64,000 bases of DNA from Aurantiochytrium sp. KH105. Its lineage: Eukaryota; Sar; Bigyra; Thraustochytrida; Thraustochytriidae. Below the pieces are notes generated by a model that did not search any database, was not told where the DNA came from, and saw only the letters and a program-made list of their open reading frames with translations. The stretch is from the NCBI GenBank assembly GCA_003116975.1, contig BGKB01000104.1:124001-188000 (forward strand), written 5' to 3'. The position numbers and the translations under genes were made by a program. This document shows, piece by piece, positions 45,916-56,000 of the stretch; position 1 is the stretch's first letter, and every line of letters begins with the position of its first letter.

Positions 45916-48504
45916 CTACCGCGCTGGCGTTGAATGGTCACAGATAGAGCCAATTTGATAATTCCGGTGCGAAACAGCCGCGCCTGGTTTGTCACTGGCC
46001 ATTGCCTGGATGGACCGCAAACGACGATCAATGTAGTCTTCAGGAAATCCCTGCTGCTTCGCACCCTTGATGATGCAGTTACGGTACTGACGAGATGGCC
46101 GGAACCGCTTGAAAGGATGCAAATTGTCCTCGCGAGCCGTCAGGGTAGTCACCTTGTAGGTGATGCAAGTCAGCATGCGACCGCTGTCGTCCCTGACATT
46201 GACTTTACGAACTTGAAGCGGACTTCCCTCTCCACTCGCCAGATTGTGCCTGTCGAGCATCTCGCGCTGCGCACGATCCACACGGTACACGACCCCGCGG
46301 ACCTCGCCGCGATCTGTGGGCACCAGGTCGGCCACACCACTTTTCCACTTTCGCTTCGAATAGTAGGTGTAGTCCATCACAAAGCCATCGAGCTTTGCCG
46401 TGCCGGCCTTGATCGCACTCGTGATTCCGCTGGCATACAAAACATCAAAGAGCATGTCGGGACCATAAGCAAAGTACAAAAAGTGCTCGTCATCATTCTG
46501 CAAGACCTTGTCGCTCACGCCACCGCGAGCAAAGCGCAATGCCTTGGCCAAATCGCTTTCTGCATTCTCAAAAGAGGCGCCCTGAGGCTGTGCATGAGAA
46601 CTTGACCAAGACGAAGACGAAGATGAAGAGGATTTCTTGCTCGTGGTATCCGTTTGCGCAAATCGCATGGACATCTCGTACTCACGACGGTCCTTCTCGG
46701 AAAGCTCGGCTCCCTGGGCAGAGCCACGCAAATGATCGTGCGCAGAACTTTCGTCTTCGGCGCCCTCTGAGTCCTCTTCCTGGTCTTGATCGTCCTCCTG
46801 GTCCTCGTCGACCGCGGCGTCTCCTTCATCGTCGGCGTCTGGGCCATCTTCCGCCTCTTCCTCATCTTCGTCAACATCAGCACTGGCTTCATCTTGGTCG
46901 CCCTCGTCTTCGCCTTCATCATCCTCACCTTCGCCCTCTTCCTCTTCGTCGACGTCCACGGGCTCTTCATCCTCTTCGTCCTCTTCTCCTCGCTCGTCGC
47001 CCTCGACCTCCTCCTCCTCTTCATCATCCTCAACGGCGTCTTCGCCCTTTTCCTCATCGCCGAACGAATGGTCCCCTCCGGCGTGGTCATCATCGGTGCC
47101 ATCGCAAAAGGCTGCGGGGCGTCGGAATTCCCCGACAAGATGTTTGGCCAACGCCACAATGCCTTGTGCAACAGACTTTGAGTCGCCCACAATATCCTCT
47201 TCAGGTACGAGAATGGCCTTCTTGTCGCTGGACTTGGACTTTTTCACCTTTTTCCCAGGGGGCGGCAGAGGCTTGGCGACGCTCATCGTGTACGAAAGGC
47301 TGATGCCAAGCTTGTTTTGCGCCCAGCTCATGGCCACGTCGTCGAGGTGCACCTTGCTGTGCTTGCTTGGCTTGCTCTGGGTCACGGCCGAGTACGTTTT
47401 GGTGCTTCCCATTTTTTCAGCCATGCGTTGGGCCACCTGAGCTTGCTCTGCGAGCGCGCTTCCCTTGATGCATGTTGTGTTTAGTGGACGAGTCACCAGA
47501 CCTGCGCAGCACTGCACCGCCACGAAAGCTTCGAGACCGCTTCCCTTGAGTGAGTCGACGTATTCTCGGACAGCCTTGGTTTCGAGCTGGGAAAAGCTGC
47601 CCCAGTCCTCGCGAAAGTCAACTCCCTTGCTCGACGAGTGCCGACGAATAGGTGCTCTGTTCTTCATGTAGTTCCTCGCGTCGTGTGACTTCGACTTGGA
47701 CGTGTATGCCATGCCGTCCGGGTTGAGGACGGGAATGACGTGCAGCTTAAGCGAGTTCAACACACTCGTGACGTCCTCATTCAGACCGTACAGCAGCGTA
47801 AACCGGCTCACCAGGTACGAGAGGTACATGGGAACGCTCCATTCGGACCCGTGCTCGGACCCGAGGAGGACAACGTGTCTATCGCCCTTGCCCAGCACAT
47901 AGACATCGAGACTACGTTTCTCGTAGGTTTGGCCGATGGACTGCGTGCTAATAATGCCCACATCACGATACTTGTCGGCATACGATTGTAAGAAGGAACG
48001 CACTTCGCCTTCCTGCCTGAAACCCTTGAAAAAGTCCGCAAACCCCGTGCGCATCTCGGATTGCCGGGCCTGCTGTTCCGCGCGTAGTTCTGCGGCCGCG
48101 GACTCGTCGTCGTCGTCGCCACTGCTGCCGCCACGCCCCCCGCGCTCGTCGTCGTCATCCTCTTCCTCCTCTTCATCTTCGTCGTCTTCATCGACGTTAC
48201 CACCGCCCTCGTCGCTGTCCTCGTCGCCATTTTCGGCGTCGTCATCGCCATCATCAAAGCCGCCAATGGCGCCACCGCTTGCGGACATGCCGAAGGAGCC
48301 GCCTTCATCGGCCATGACAAGATCGCCGTCCATGCCGGCATCGGAAAAGGTTACCGCCGCGAAGAGAAGCAAGGCCACAATGCCTACAAAGTACAAGAGA
48401 CGGGTTTTGCCTGCAGGCGTTGAGGTGTCAAAGTGCTTGCGGACCTTGACGGAGAAGAAGATGAGCACCTGCGTCTTGAAGCGCGAGAAGGCATCGCCGG
48501 CCAT
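45916..48504 (-). CDS. Type II membrane fusion of degenerate M14 carboxypeptidase and degenerate gamma-glutamylcyclotransferase
   Basis: An 862-residue protein. A cytosolic N-terminus precedes one TM helix (about 34-56) and an acidic linker (about 75-150). An M14-like domain follows (about 155-460). The first zinc motif is kept as H218-G-S-E221, as are NPDG and the KNR substrate-binding segment. But the position of the third zinc ligand (IHS in active enzymes) reads VQCC, and the catalytic-Glu position (TFELR) reads TMSVA, so it is probably a pseudo-peptidase. A strongly acidic region (about 470-610) and a Ser run lead to a GGCT-like domain (about 675-850: YFAYGPDM, GVVYRV, and a conserved PSRQYRNCIIKGAKQQGF tail). 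There the catalytic Glu of the LDxxE motif appears as Asn (LDRHN). This suggests two non-catalytic ligand-binding modules at the secretory membrane. Confidence 0.78.
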   Translation of the reverse strand: MAGDAFSRFKTQVLIFFSVKVRKHFDTSTPAGKTRLLYFVGIVALLLFAAVTFSDAGMDGDLVMADEGGSFGMSASGGAIGGFDDGDDDAENGDEDSDEGGGNVDEDDEDEEEEEDDDDERGGRGGSSGDDDDESAAAELRAEQQARQSEMRTGFADFFKGFRQEGEVRSFLQSYADKYRDVGIISTQSIGQTYEKRSLDVYVLGKGDRHVVLLGSEHGSEWSVPMYLSYLVSRFTLLYGLNEDVTSVLNSLKLHVIPVLNPDGMAYTSKSKSHDARNYMKNRAPIRRHSSSKGVDFREDWGSFSQLETKAVREYVDSLKGSGLEAFVAVQCCAGLVTRPLNTTCIKGSALAEQAQVAQRMAEKMGSTKTYSAVTQSKPSKHSKVHLDDVAMSWAQNKLGISLSYTMSVAKPLPPPGKKVKKSKSSDKKAILVPEEDIVGDSKSVAQGIVALAKHLVGEFRRPAAFCDGTDDDHAGGDHSFGDEEKGEDAVEDDEEEEEVEGDERGEEDEEDEEPVDVDEEEEGEGEDDEGEDEGDQDEASADVDEDEEEAEDGPDADDEGDAAVDEDQEDDQDQEEDSEGAEDESSAHDHLRGSAQGAELSEKDRREYEMSMRFAQTDTTSKKSSSSSSSSWSSSHAQPQGASFENAESDLAKALRFARGGVSDKVLQNDDEHFLYFAYGPDMLFDVLYASGITSAIKAGTAKLDGFVMDYTYYSKRKWKSGVADLVPTDRGEVRGVVYRVDRAQREMLDRHNLASGEGSPLQVRKVNVRDDSGRMLTCITYKVTTLTAREDNLHPFKRFRPSRQYRNCIIKGAKQQGFPEDYIDRRLRSIQAMASDKPGAAVSHRNYQIGSICDHSTPAR

Positions 48505-49221
48505 TGTGTCTGTACCGACTGCCCTCGCTTCCCTACCCCTTTCCTTTCCCTATCCTGTCCTATACGCAGGCGCAGAAGCAACAACAACAGCAGCAGCTGG
48601 TCGTGCTCGTCTGCACGGTTGCGCTCGACCTCCTCGCTCGTCCCTGCTCCGCAGGAGACGACCACGGACCCAGCGGGGCCAAGGTCTTGCACTGCAGCGA
48701 GCTCCGCGAAGGAGTGCAGGAGACTGCGGCGGCGCGTGCGCTGCCGAGCGCCCGCGCGACGCTCCGACGGCGGCGCGCAGTGAGCGGCCTGCGATCGAGA
48801 CCCGGCCGCGAGACTGGATTTGCCTCGAGTCTCCTCTCCCCACTCATGCACCATCCCGATGCGGCTTCTTTCGCCTTTTCGACTTGCGAGTCGACGCCGG
48901 TCGCACGGCGCACGGAGGAGGCGGCCGCGGAGGCCAGGCAGAGGGAGGGAGGCACGCCGGGGACCCCTCTCCAGGTGCGCACCTGATCGAGGGGTGTGTG
49001 CGGGGACACGCGGACCGAGAGCGCCGCGGCGCGGACTGGGACGGGACTGCGACGGGACGGGACGCGACGCGGCACAGCGAGGGCGGCAAAGCCCGGTCCC
49101 TGCGCGCTTCCGCTCGCGCGCGTGAGGTTGCGGGAAGGGGGACGCGGCCTGAGGTGGTCGAGTGGGTAGGTTTCGTGGGTGGGTGCGTGCGGGCGTCGTT
49201 GCTGCGCGAGTGGTCGTTGCG
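48505..49221. promoter_or_regulatory. Divergent 5' region between M14/GGCT gene and MORN gene
   Basis: GC-rich. A CAG/CAA-rich patch lies at 48576-48598 and GGGACGGGAC repeats at 49034-49068. No gene is supported. Confidence 0.4.
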
Positions 49222-49923
49222 ATGCCAAGGAAAAGCGGCGTCAAGAGCGCCAAGAAGGCGGCCGAGACCAAGGTCAAGCGAGCTGGGCTCGTAGAGGGCA
49301 AGTTCGATGGACCAGAGAATGACGACGGCATGCGGCACGGCCCGGGAAGGCTAGACTGGGCTGACGGGGCGTGGTTCAAGGGTGAATTTGACCACGGTAT
49401 GCGCAAAGGCCCCGGGATGTACGTCACCGAGCGCGGCAAACACTCGTACGAAGGCGACTGGCGCGACTCCAAGAAACACGGTCGCGGAACAGAGACGTGG
49501 GCCAATGGCGACAAGTACATTGGTGAGTTCCGTCACAACAAGTTTCACGGAAAGGGCGTCCTGGCGACCCGATCCACGCGCTATGACGGCGAATGGCGCG
49601 AGGGTCTCCGCCATGGGCGCGGTCGCATGGAGTGGCTTTCCTCGGGTGACGTCTACGAGGGCTATTGGGATGCTGGACGCATGCACGGCCAAGGGACTTA
49701 CACGAGTGCCAAGGATGGGGCCGTGTACATGGGCGAGTGGGCAAAGGGTTCGCGAAATGGCAAGGGGGCGCAGACACGCGCCAATGGTGAAAAGTATGAT
49801 GGCGAATGGGTCGAGAACCGTCCTCATGGCGAAGGCATTGTTCGTTTTCCGAATGGTCGCTGGCGTCGCGCGCGCTTTGAGCAAGGCGAGCGCAAGTGTT
49901 GGCTTGGCGACGAGCGCATCTAA
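49222..49923 (+). CDS. MORN-repeat protein
   Basis: Starting at ATG 49222 (MPRKSGVKSAKK) gives 233 residues. A basic N-terminus is followed by about seven MORN repeats of 22-24 residues from about 40 to 215, each with the YxGEWxxGxxHGxGxxxxxxG pattern (for example YDGEWREGLRHGRG and YEGYWDAGRMHGQG). MORN repeats form elongated beta scaffolds used in membrane- or cytoskeleton-associated assemblies. No kinase or other catalytic domain is attached, so the partner is unknown. Confidence 0.9.
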   Translation: MPRKSGVKSAKKAAETKVKRAGLVEGKFDGPENDDGMRHGPGRLDWADGAWFKGEFDHGMRKGPGMYVTERGKHSYEGDWRDSKKHGRGTETWANGDKYIGEFRHNKFHGKGVLATRSTRYDGEWREGLRHGRGRMEWLSSGDVYEGYWDAGRMHGQGTYTSAKDGAVYMGEWAKGSRNGKGAQTRANGEKYDGEWVENRPHGEGIVRFPNGRWRRARFEQGERKCWLGDERI

Positions 49924-50255
49924 GAAGTGAAATAGCGTTTCCAAGAGTGCAGCCATGATTTGATTTTTGGTTTTGCTTTACGAAAGACTTTGGGTTGGTT
50001 CAAAAGGAGAAATGAAGAGTAGCTGAAAGAAAGGCTCACATCGCAGCGTCGGAAGCTGTGTACATGCCTGGCCTGCTCCCTAGAGGTCCATGTGAAAATT
50101 GAATGACGCCGTCGAGCCAATCTCTGTCTCGCTTGACTTCCCCTTCTCTTTTTTTCCATGAGTCGATTCTTCGCTTGATTTTCCCCTCCTTCTCTACTCT
50201 GAAGGAAATAGGTTTCTTTGATTCCTGACTTCTTGACACAACTTGAAACTTGCTT
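49924..50255. other. Convergent gap between MORN and 7TM genes
   Basis: A 3' UTR-type gap, AT-richer than flanking coding sequence; nothing recognised. Confidence 0.45.
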
Positions 50256-51296
50256 CTAATTGGAAAGATGATCCTCTTGGTGCTCAAGCTCGTGGTCTGT
50301 GCGGAGAAGACGCGCTGTAAGCGACTCGCCCTGACCGACTTGCAAACGTGGGGTTGCGAGAGCTGGTGCAAAAGAGTCGTGATTCGAGTCTTCCGCAAGA
50401 AAGCCACGGCGATCCATTGAAGAACCATCGCGCACAGGCGCTGCCCGGCGAGGACGCTTAATGGTGACATAGAGCACGACGACGGAGGGAATGAGCTCAA
50501 AGATCGTGTACAGGAGCGCGTCAAACGCATGCGTGCCCATTGATCTGGGATATCCGAGGTCAGAGGAAAATACCGTGAGTGCTGTCACGCAGTATGCGGC
50601 GTGTAGAAAGAGCGTAGAGCTGCAGACCAGACATACGATGGTGACGCGGGTAATAATTTTCTTGCGCGTTGGAAAGAGGTGCGCGGTGGCCAATGCCTGC
50701 GAGCGGAGCTGGGCAAAGACACAATAGCCATAGTACACCATCACCATGGATGAAATGATGTAAGCGCCACCCAGTAGGTAGTACATGTACCAGCGCAGCA
50801 AGCGGTAGTTTTTGAGCACCAGCGAAACGAAAGCAATGACGACAAAGATGGTGTACAGCAAAGCGTTTGCCGCGACAAAGCCCGGTCGTAGCGAGGCGTA
50901 CGAGATACCCCAGGTGGCGTAGTACAGCTGGGCCCAGAACATGGTCAAAAGTGAGTACATGGTCATGAAAAACATGTCGGGCACGCCATGGATCATCGAG
51001 AGCGTCCAGCATGTCAAGTGCTCACATGTGTCGAGGCGCGTCAGGCCAAGGCCGAGTTCCACTGCAATGCTTACGCTGCGAGCTACGAGCGCGGCGCTCA
51101 ACAAGATGTGGAACCAGTCGCGCATTTTCCAGCCAGGGCTAGAACTTGGCAGATCAGGTTCGCGAGCGAGCTGCCTGCGGTTTCGTACGATCTCCACGAC
51201 GCTCACCACGGAGGCGCACACAAAGCACGCCAGCACGCCGGCCAGCCACCCCTTGCCTTCTGGCGGCGCCAGCGAGACCATCATTGCTTGGTCCAT
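50256..51296 (-). CDS. Seven-TM protein of the THH1/TOM1/TOM3 (DUF1084) type
   Basis: A 346-residue polytopic protein with about seven hydrophobic helices (near 17-37, 58-80, 100-128, 140-165, 172-195, 218-245 and 262-285) and a Ser/Arg-rich cytosolic tail. FFMTMYSLLTMFWAQLYY followed by LRPGFVAANALLYTIF fits the plant THH1/TOM1/TOM3 family, related to GPR137-type lysosomal membrane proteins. Plant members are tonoplast proteins that bind the small GTPase ARL8. I infer a vacuolar or endolysosomal membrane protein. No enzymatic motif is seen. The (CCTGG)n repeat abuts its start. Confidence 0.75.
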   Translation of the reverse strand: MDQAMMVSLAPPEGKGWLAGVLACFVCASVVSVVEIVRNRRQLAREPDLPSSSPGWKMRDWFHILLSAALVARSVSIAVELGLGLTRLDTCEHLTCWTLSMIHGVPDMFFMTMYSLLTMFWAQLYYATWGISYASLRPGFVAANALLYTIFVVIAFVSLVLKNYRLLRWYMYYLLGGAYIISSMVMVYYGYCVFAQLRSQALATAHLFPTRKKIITRVTIVCLVCSSTLFLHAAYCVTALTVFSSDLGYPRSMGTHAFDALLYTIFELIPSVVVLYVTIKRPRRAAPVRDGSSMDRRGFLAEDSNHDSFAPALATPRLQVGQGESLTARLLRTDHELEHQEDHLSN

Positions 51297-51298
51297 CT

Positions 51299-51346
51299 GC
51301 CTGGCCTGGCCTGGCCTGGCCTGGCCTACCCTGGCCCGGCCCTGCC
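51299..51346. repeat. (CCTGG)n pentanucleotide microsatellite
   Basis: About nine CCTGG units with some degeneration, starting three bases upstream of the 7TM gene's ATG, so probably in its 5' UTR. Confidence 0.85.
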
Positions 51347-51579
51347 TATTTGCACGCGTCCCGTCTCGTCTCGCGCCGCCACGTATTGCGTCGCGCCGCG
51401 TCGCGCCGCGTCACGAGCCGCGGCTGCGGCGTCGACAAGTTTTAAAAAATATCTCGCAGCTGAGCGAGGTGTTTCCGACGCGACGATGGCTCGCGCGGCG
51501 AGCGGCGCGGCACGGCGGCCCTGCGCCCGCTGCTCGGGTGGCGGCTCGAGCTCGCGCCTCGCTGCGGCTGGGCGGCCGT

Positions 51580-51642
51580 CTGCTCTGCTCTGCTCTGCTC
51601 TGCTCTGCTCTGCTCTGCTCTGCTCTGCTCTGCTCTGCTCTG
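51580..51642. repeat. (CTCTG)n pentanucleotide microsatellite
   Basis: About twelve near-perfect TCTGC units, the purest pentanucleotide array in the window. A run of Ser/Ala/Leu codons in three frames produces misleading ORFs. Confidence 0.9.
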
Positions 51643-52698
51643 TGCTCTTTCTCTGCTGCCACGATGATCTTCACCTTGCTTGCCTTTCGTCTCTTTGGCC
51701 TTTCTTTCTTGGTCGCTTTTCTCACTTTGACTTCTTGGCTTGTTGTGCGAGCGAGGCTTCACTTTGGTTTACAGTTAGGCGTTACGAGAAGGAGACACTG
51801 TGTGTGGCACTGGTGGCACACAAGGAAAAGCTTTGTGGTGTGGTCGAGTGCTTGAGGCAGCTGGCTGCAGCTGCAGCTCGAGCTGGCTGTCTGACAGTCG
51901 TCAAAACATCGTTTCGAAGTTTCGGTGGACGATATGCCGAGTCTGCAGCTGCAAGCACGAGCTGGTGACCGACCACGAAGAGACGAGACATCTTCGTGGA
52001 TGTGGATTTTCATGACTTTCTTTTGGGTTTTCCCCTCTCGTCGCTGCCCTCGTCCGAGTCATCGAAAAGTTCAAAGGTCGCCGTCGTCTTGCATTCGCCA
52101 CATAACGCTGCTCGAAATGGGCGGCATTGTACATTATCACAGTCTTCCTGCCAGCGAGTTATAGGCCTGCCTAGCTAGCTAGACCCAGCAGACAAAAGAG
52201 CACTTGTCTTGTCTTTGTTGTTCCCGGAGCCATCACGTCTGGCAGGCTGTTCTATCGTCCCGGCCACGACCATTACATCAAAACGAAAAATGGCAGGTCT
52301 GCGAACCTACCCAAAGGCCAAAAGCCCAAAAGCCAAAGCTCGTGCAGACGCCGCTATCAGCGGCCCCGCCGTTTTTCCCGCTCCAATTTCTCCCCGTCAG
52401 GGCAATCTCCTTCTGCTGTCCAACTTTGCATTTTTTGCCCTCCTCTTGCCACTGCCTCATCTTCCTTCCAGTGTGGACACCCTGTAATACTTTTCGCCCA
52501 ACACTGACGCTAACCGTCCAGCGTCCCGTCATGATAAGGCCACGCCAAACGCAGAGACAACAGGGGTAAGTATGATGCAGTGACGTGCCCCCCCGTGATC
52601 CACTGAGATGCAAGATAGGCGCAGCAGCAACGACCACGATTCAAATCAAANCGCCGCCAGCGTCGACGCCGGCGAGGAGAACGAGGAGAGCAGAGTAG

Positions 52699-53052
52699 CG
52701 ACAGCGAGCGGAGGAGCGCCAGGGCCGCGAGGCCGCGGAGAAGGTCGCATCACCAGGCACCACGACGGGGTCTAGCTTGCCCGGTTTCTTCCCGCGCGTC
52801 GACCGCGCGAAGACGTGCAAAGGCGTGGCGGAGAAGTTTTTCGCGTGCTTCGACGAACACGGGCAGCAAGCGCCCGGGTCGCGCGACCCGGACGCAGGGC
52901 TGGCCGTGTTCAAGTCGTGCGCCAGCGAGCTCGAGGCCTACCGCTCGTGCATGGTAAAGGCCGGTGCTGATAAGAACGTTAAGCTTACTCGCGCTCCCAA
53001 AGCCTACCTAGAACAGATCGAACAGCACAAGCAGCAGCAGCAGCAGCAGTAA
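52699..53052 (+). CDS. Twin CX9C (CHCH) mitochondrial protein; 5' end unresolved
   Basis: The open frame from 52699 has no ATG. Recognisable sequence starts by 52777 (PGFFPRVDRAKT). Two CX9C motifs follow, CKGVAEKFFAC and CASELEAYRSC, separated by about 25 residues, the helical-hairpin pattern of intermembrane-space proteins imported by Mia40, many of which act in cytochrome oxidase assembly. The C-terminus is a Gln run (CAG repeat) ending at TAA 53050. A first exon upstream is likely: ATG 52531 with donor GTAAGT at 52566 can join in phase to an acceptor AG ending at 52775, but this is untested and an N lies in that intron. SIN3 starts only six bases after the stop, in the same frame. Confidence 0.6.
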   Translation, partial: RQRAEERQGREAAEKVASPGTTTGSSLPGFFPRVDRAKTCKGVAEKFFACFDEHGQQAPGSRDPDAGLAVFKSCASELEAYRSCMVKAGADKNVKLTRAPKAYLEQIEQHKQQQQQQ

Positions 53053-53058
53053 GCTACC

Positions 53059-56000
53059 ATGAAGCGCTCCAGCGAAGGGATCGATTCCGCGGATGAGCAG
53101 AGCGCCAACAAACGCCCGGCACTCGAACCAGGAACCCAACTCAATGTTTCGAGCGTCAAGCCGCCCGGGAAGGACGGCCCTGCTGACGCCTCTGCCCCAT
53201 CGAGCACATCTGTGCCGACCTCGGCTGCTTCTGCCTCGGGCGCAGCAAAACCATCCTTGCCTACCTCGTTCCAGTCCTCGACGTCGCTCGGTACCGCGTC
53301 CTTGCCACCCTCGACGCTCGCGGCGGCACCTGGCTCGACGTTGTCGGCAAAGTCAGATGCCTCCGGACCTTCGGCTACGGCTGGCGCAGGCGCAAAGCTT
53401 GCGACCTCGAGATCGAAACCGGGGTCAGACAGTGGCATGGGGCCACCGCGCGAGATCAGCTCTAGCTCAGCCATGAGCGTCCAGAGCAGTGTCGCTCGTG
53501 CGGGTGCCGCCAGCACGATATCCACAACGGCTTCGCAAGGGTCCGTGGCCAGCGGCCCTACGGCCACCGCGCCGTCCGCAGAAAGCGAGTCTGTTAAGCC
53601 AAAGTCAAGTGGTGCTGCGACTTCTGTAGCTTCGTCGCAATCGGGAGCCAAACCTGCCGATAGTGCCGACAAGAAAAAGGGCGCTTCCTCGCCCACGCCC
53701 GCAGGCCTTCCTGCATCAGGAACGGCTGCGGGTGCAGGTGGTTCTGCTGCGGGGGGTGGAGCTGGGAAATCTGGACCTCTTGGCGGAGGTGCTGCCGGCC
53801 TGGGCTCCACCGAGACGACATCCGCAGGGAGCGCAAACGCCTCGGCCATGGGATCAGGATCCAAAGCCAATGCCGGCGAGGGCAAGCTTGGGGCGGGCGG
53901 CGGAGCTGGTGCCGTTGGGGCCGCCTCGGCCGCCGCCTTGTCTGCTCATACTGGTTCTGGCAACGCATCGGGACCCGCCAAGGCACGGTCGGCGCCGGGC
54001 GGCGCCTCTTCCGCGACGGGCTCATCCAAGACATCCGCGCAGACAGGTGCCGGTGGGACGGGGACCTCACAAAAGCGCAAACAGTCCAAGACTGGCGACA
54101 ACGTGAAGAAGGAGGGCGCAGGGAGCCGCGGTGGGGCCGGGGGTGGCAGCAGCAAGTCCAAGAACAATCAGTCCTCCGCAAGCCGTCTCGGTGGCACGCA
54201 GGGGATACCAAATCTTTCTCCCGCGACTGCGGGTATGCCTGGCTTTGCTGGCAACCCGCTCAATGCAGGCGCTGGCGCCAAGCTCGGAGGTAAAGCGGGC
54301 ACCGGTGGACCCGGGTCCAACGCTCCTTCTGGCCTGCCCATGAAAATGCCAGGCCCCCTCTTTCCTACTATGGGGGGCCAAGTTGGCGGCGGCATGATGG
54401 GACCGGGCGCCCCCGGTGCAGGAGGCCCTGGCATGGGAGGCGGCATGGCCCCATCTGCCGTCTCTGCAGGTCAAAAACAAATTGGCGTCCAAGACGCGCT
54501 CGCGTACCTGAACAAGGTCAAGCTTCAGTTTCAGGACAAGCCCGAGGTTTACAACCAGTTTCTGGAGATCATGAAGAACTTCAAGTCGCAGACCATCGAT
54601 ACCCCCGGCGTCATTCAGCATGTGTGCGAGCTCTTCAAGGGCCACGACAATCTCATTCTTGGATTTAACACCTTTTTGCCCCCTGGCTTCAAGATTGAAC
54701 TTGCCACTCGCGGCGGCGCGGGGGCCATGCCCGGAACGGTCATGCTTCCCGGAGGCCTGCAGCTTGGCGGTGCTGCCGCTGCGAGCGTTCCTGGTGCGCT
54801 CGGCGGTGCTGGTCCTGTCATACCGAATCCCACCACCACCGCCGCTCGAAGCAAGGGCAATCGAGCGCAGCGTGGAGCCAGCGCAGGTGCAGGTTCCAGC
54901 GGACGTGGAGGTGGCAGCAAGGCTGCCGGAGCGGCGGCAGGGCCCGCAGGCGGCGGCGCTGCCGCTGCTGCCGCTGCTGCTACCCCTGCAGGTCGCAATG
55001 TGGTGGGTGGCATCGATATGGACGCCAAGGCACATGGCATGCCCATGGTTTTTGACGACAACGCGGGCAACGCCTCCGCGCAAGGACAGCCCGTGGAGTT
55101 CGATCATGCCATCAACTACGTGACCAAAATCAAGAAGCGCTTCTCCGAAGAAACTGACACGTACAAGTCGTTCCTGGATATTCTCCACAGCTACCAGAAC
55201 GAGCAGCGTTCCATCAATGAGGTGCTCGAGCAGGTTTCAAACCTCTTCAAGGACCATCCTGATCTTTTAAAGGAGTTCACCTACTTTTTGCCCGATGCCG
55301 TTCGCGAGTCGGCCAAGACCGAGCTGGCCCGTCGCGCAGCAAAGGCCCAAAAAGCCAGCCAGCGCGCCAAAGACAAGACGGCGGGTCGCCGCAAGGAGAA
55401 GAAGGGCCTGCCGCTCGGAGACAACGATCAAGAGGAAACCCGTATTCCTCAGCTCGAGCGCAACCTGCTCGGCCGCATCAAGGCCGCACTTGGAACGCGC
55501 GAGCTCTGGGGCGAGTTTCTCAAATGTCTCGATCTTTTTGCACAAGAACTCATCTCTCGTGCCGAATTACTTTCGTTGGTGAGCGACATTCTTGGCGAGC
55601 GCGCTGATCTTCTCGAAGAGTTCGATCGCCTTCTTGCCTCGCGCGGAGCCACGGACGACCCTGTGGAGAGCGCCTGGTTTTCCATGCCTCTTGCTGACAT
55701 TGACTTTGACAACTGCCGCACCTGCACACCCTCGTACCGCGGCCTTCCGGCTGCCTTTCCCAAGGCGCCGTGCTCGGAGCGCACGGCTCTTTGTCGCTCG
55801 GTGCTCAACGACACCTGGGTCAGCGTACCATTCGGCTCGGAGGACGCTGGGTCCAAGGGTCACCGGCGCAGCCCGAACGAAGACGCGCTCTTTCGCACCG
55901 AAGACGACCGCTACGAGGTAGACCTTGTGATTGACTCCAACCTTGCCGCCATTCGCGCGCTGGAGCCTCTTGCGCAGGAGATCAAGAGCCTCGGCTTGCA

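Larger units (their letters stand above)
51297..52698. promoter_or_regulatory. Long gap upstream of 7TM gene and CX9C/SIN3 locus
   Basis: Contains (CCTGG)n at 51299-51346, (CTCTG)n at 51580-51642, a TAGC cluster at 52170-52182 and an ambiguous base N at 52651. A consensus-like 5' splice site GTAAGT lies at 52566-52571 after a short ATG ORF beginning at 52531, a candidate first exon for the CX9C gene. No other gene is supported. Confidence 0.4.

Noticed and set aside
5567-52168. AGGCCTA-type motif in several gaps (about 5568, 12598, 19313, 43098, 52163)
   Set aside because: A handful of copies is close to chance expectation for a seven-base motif in 64 kb; only the long palindrome at 19308 is kept.
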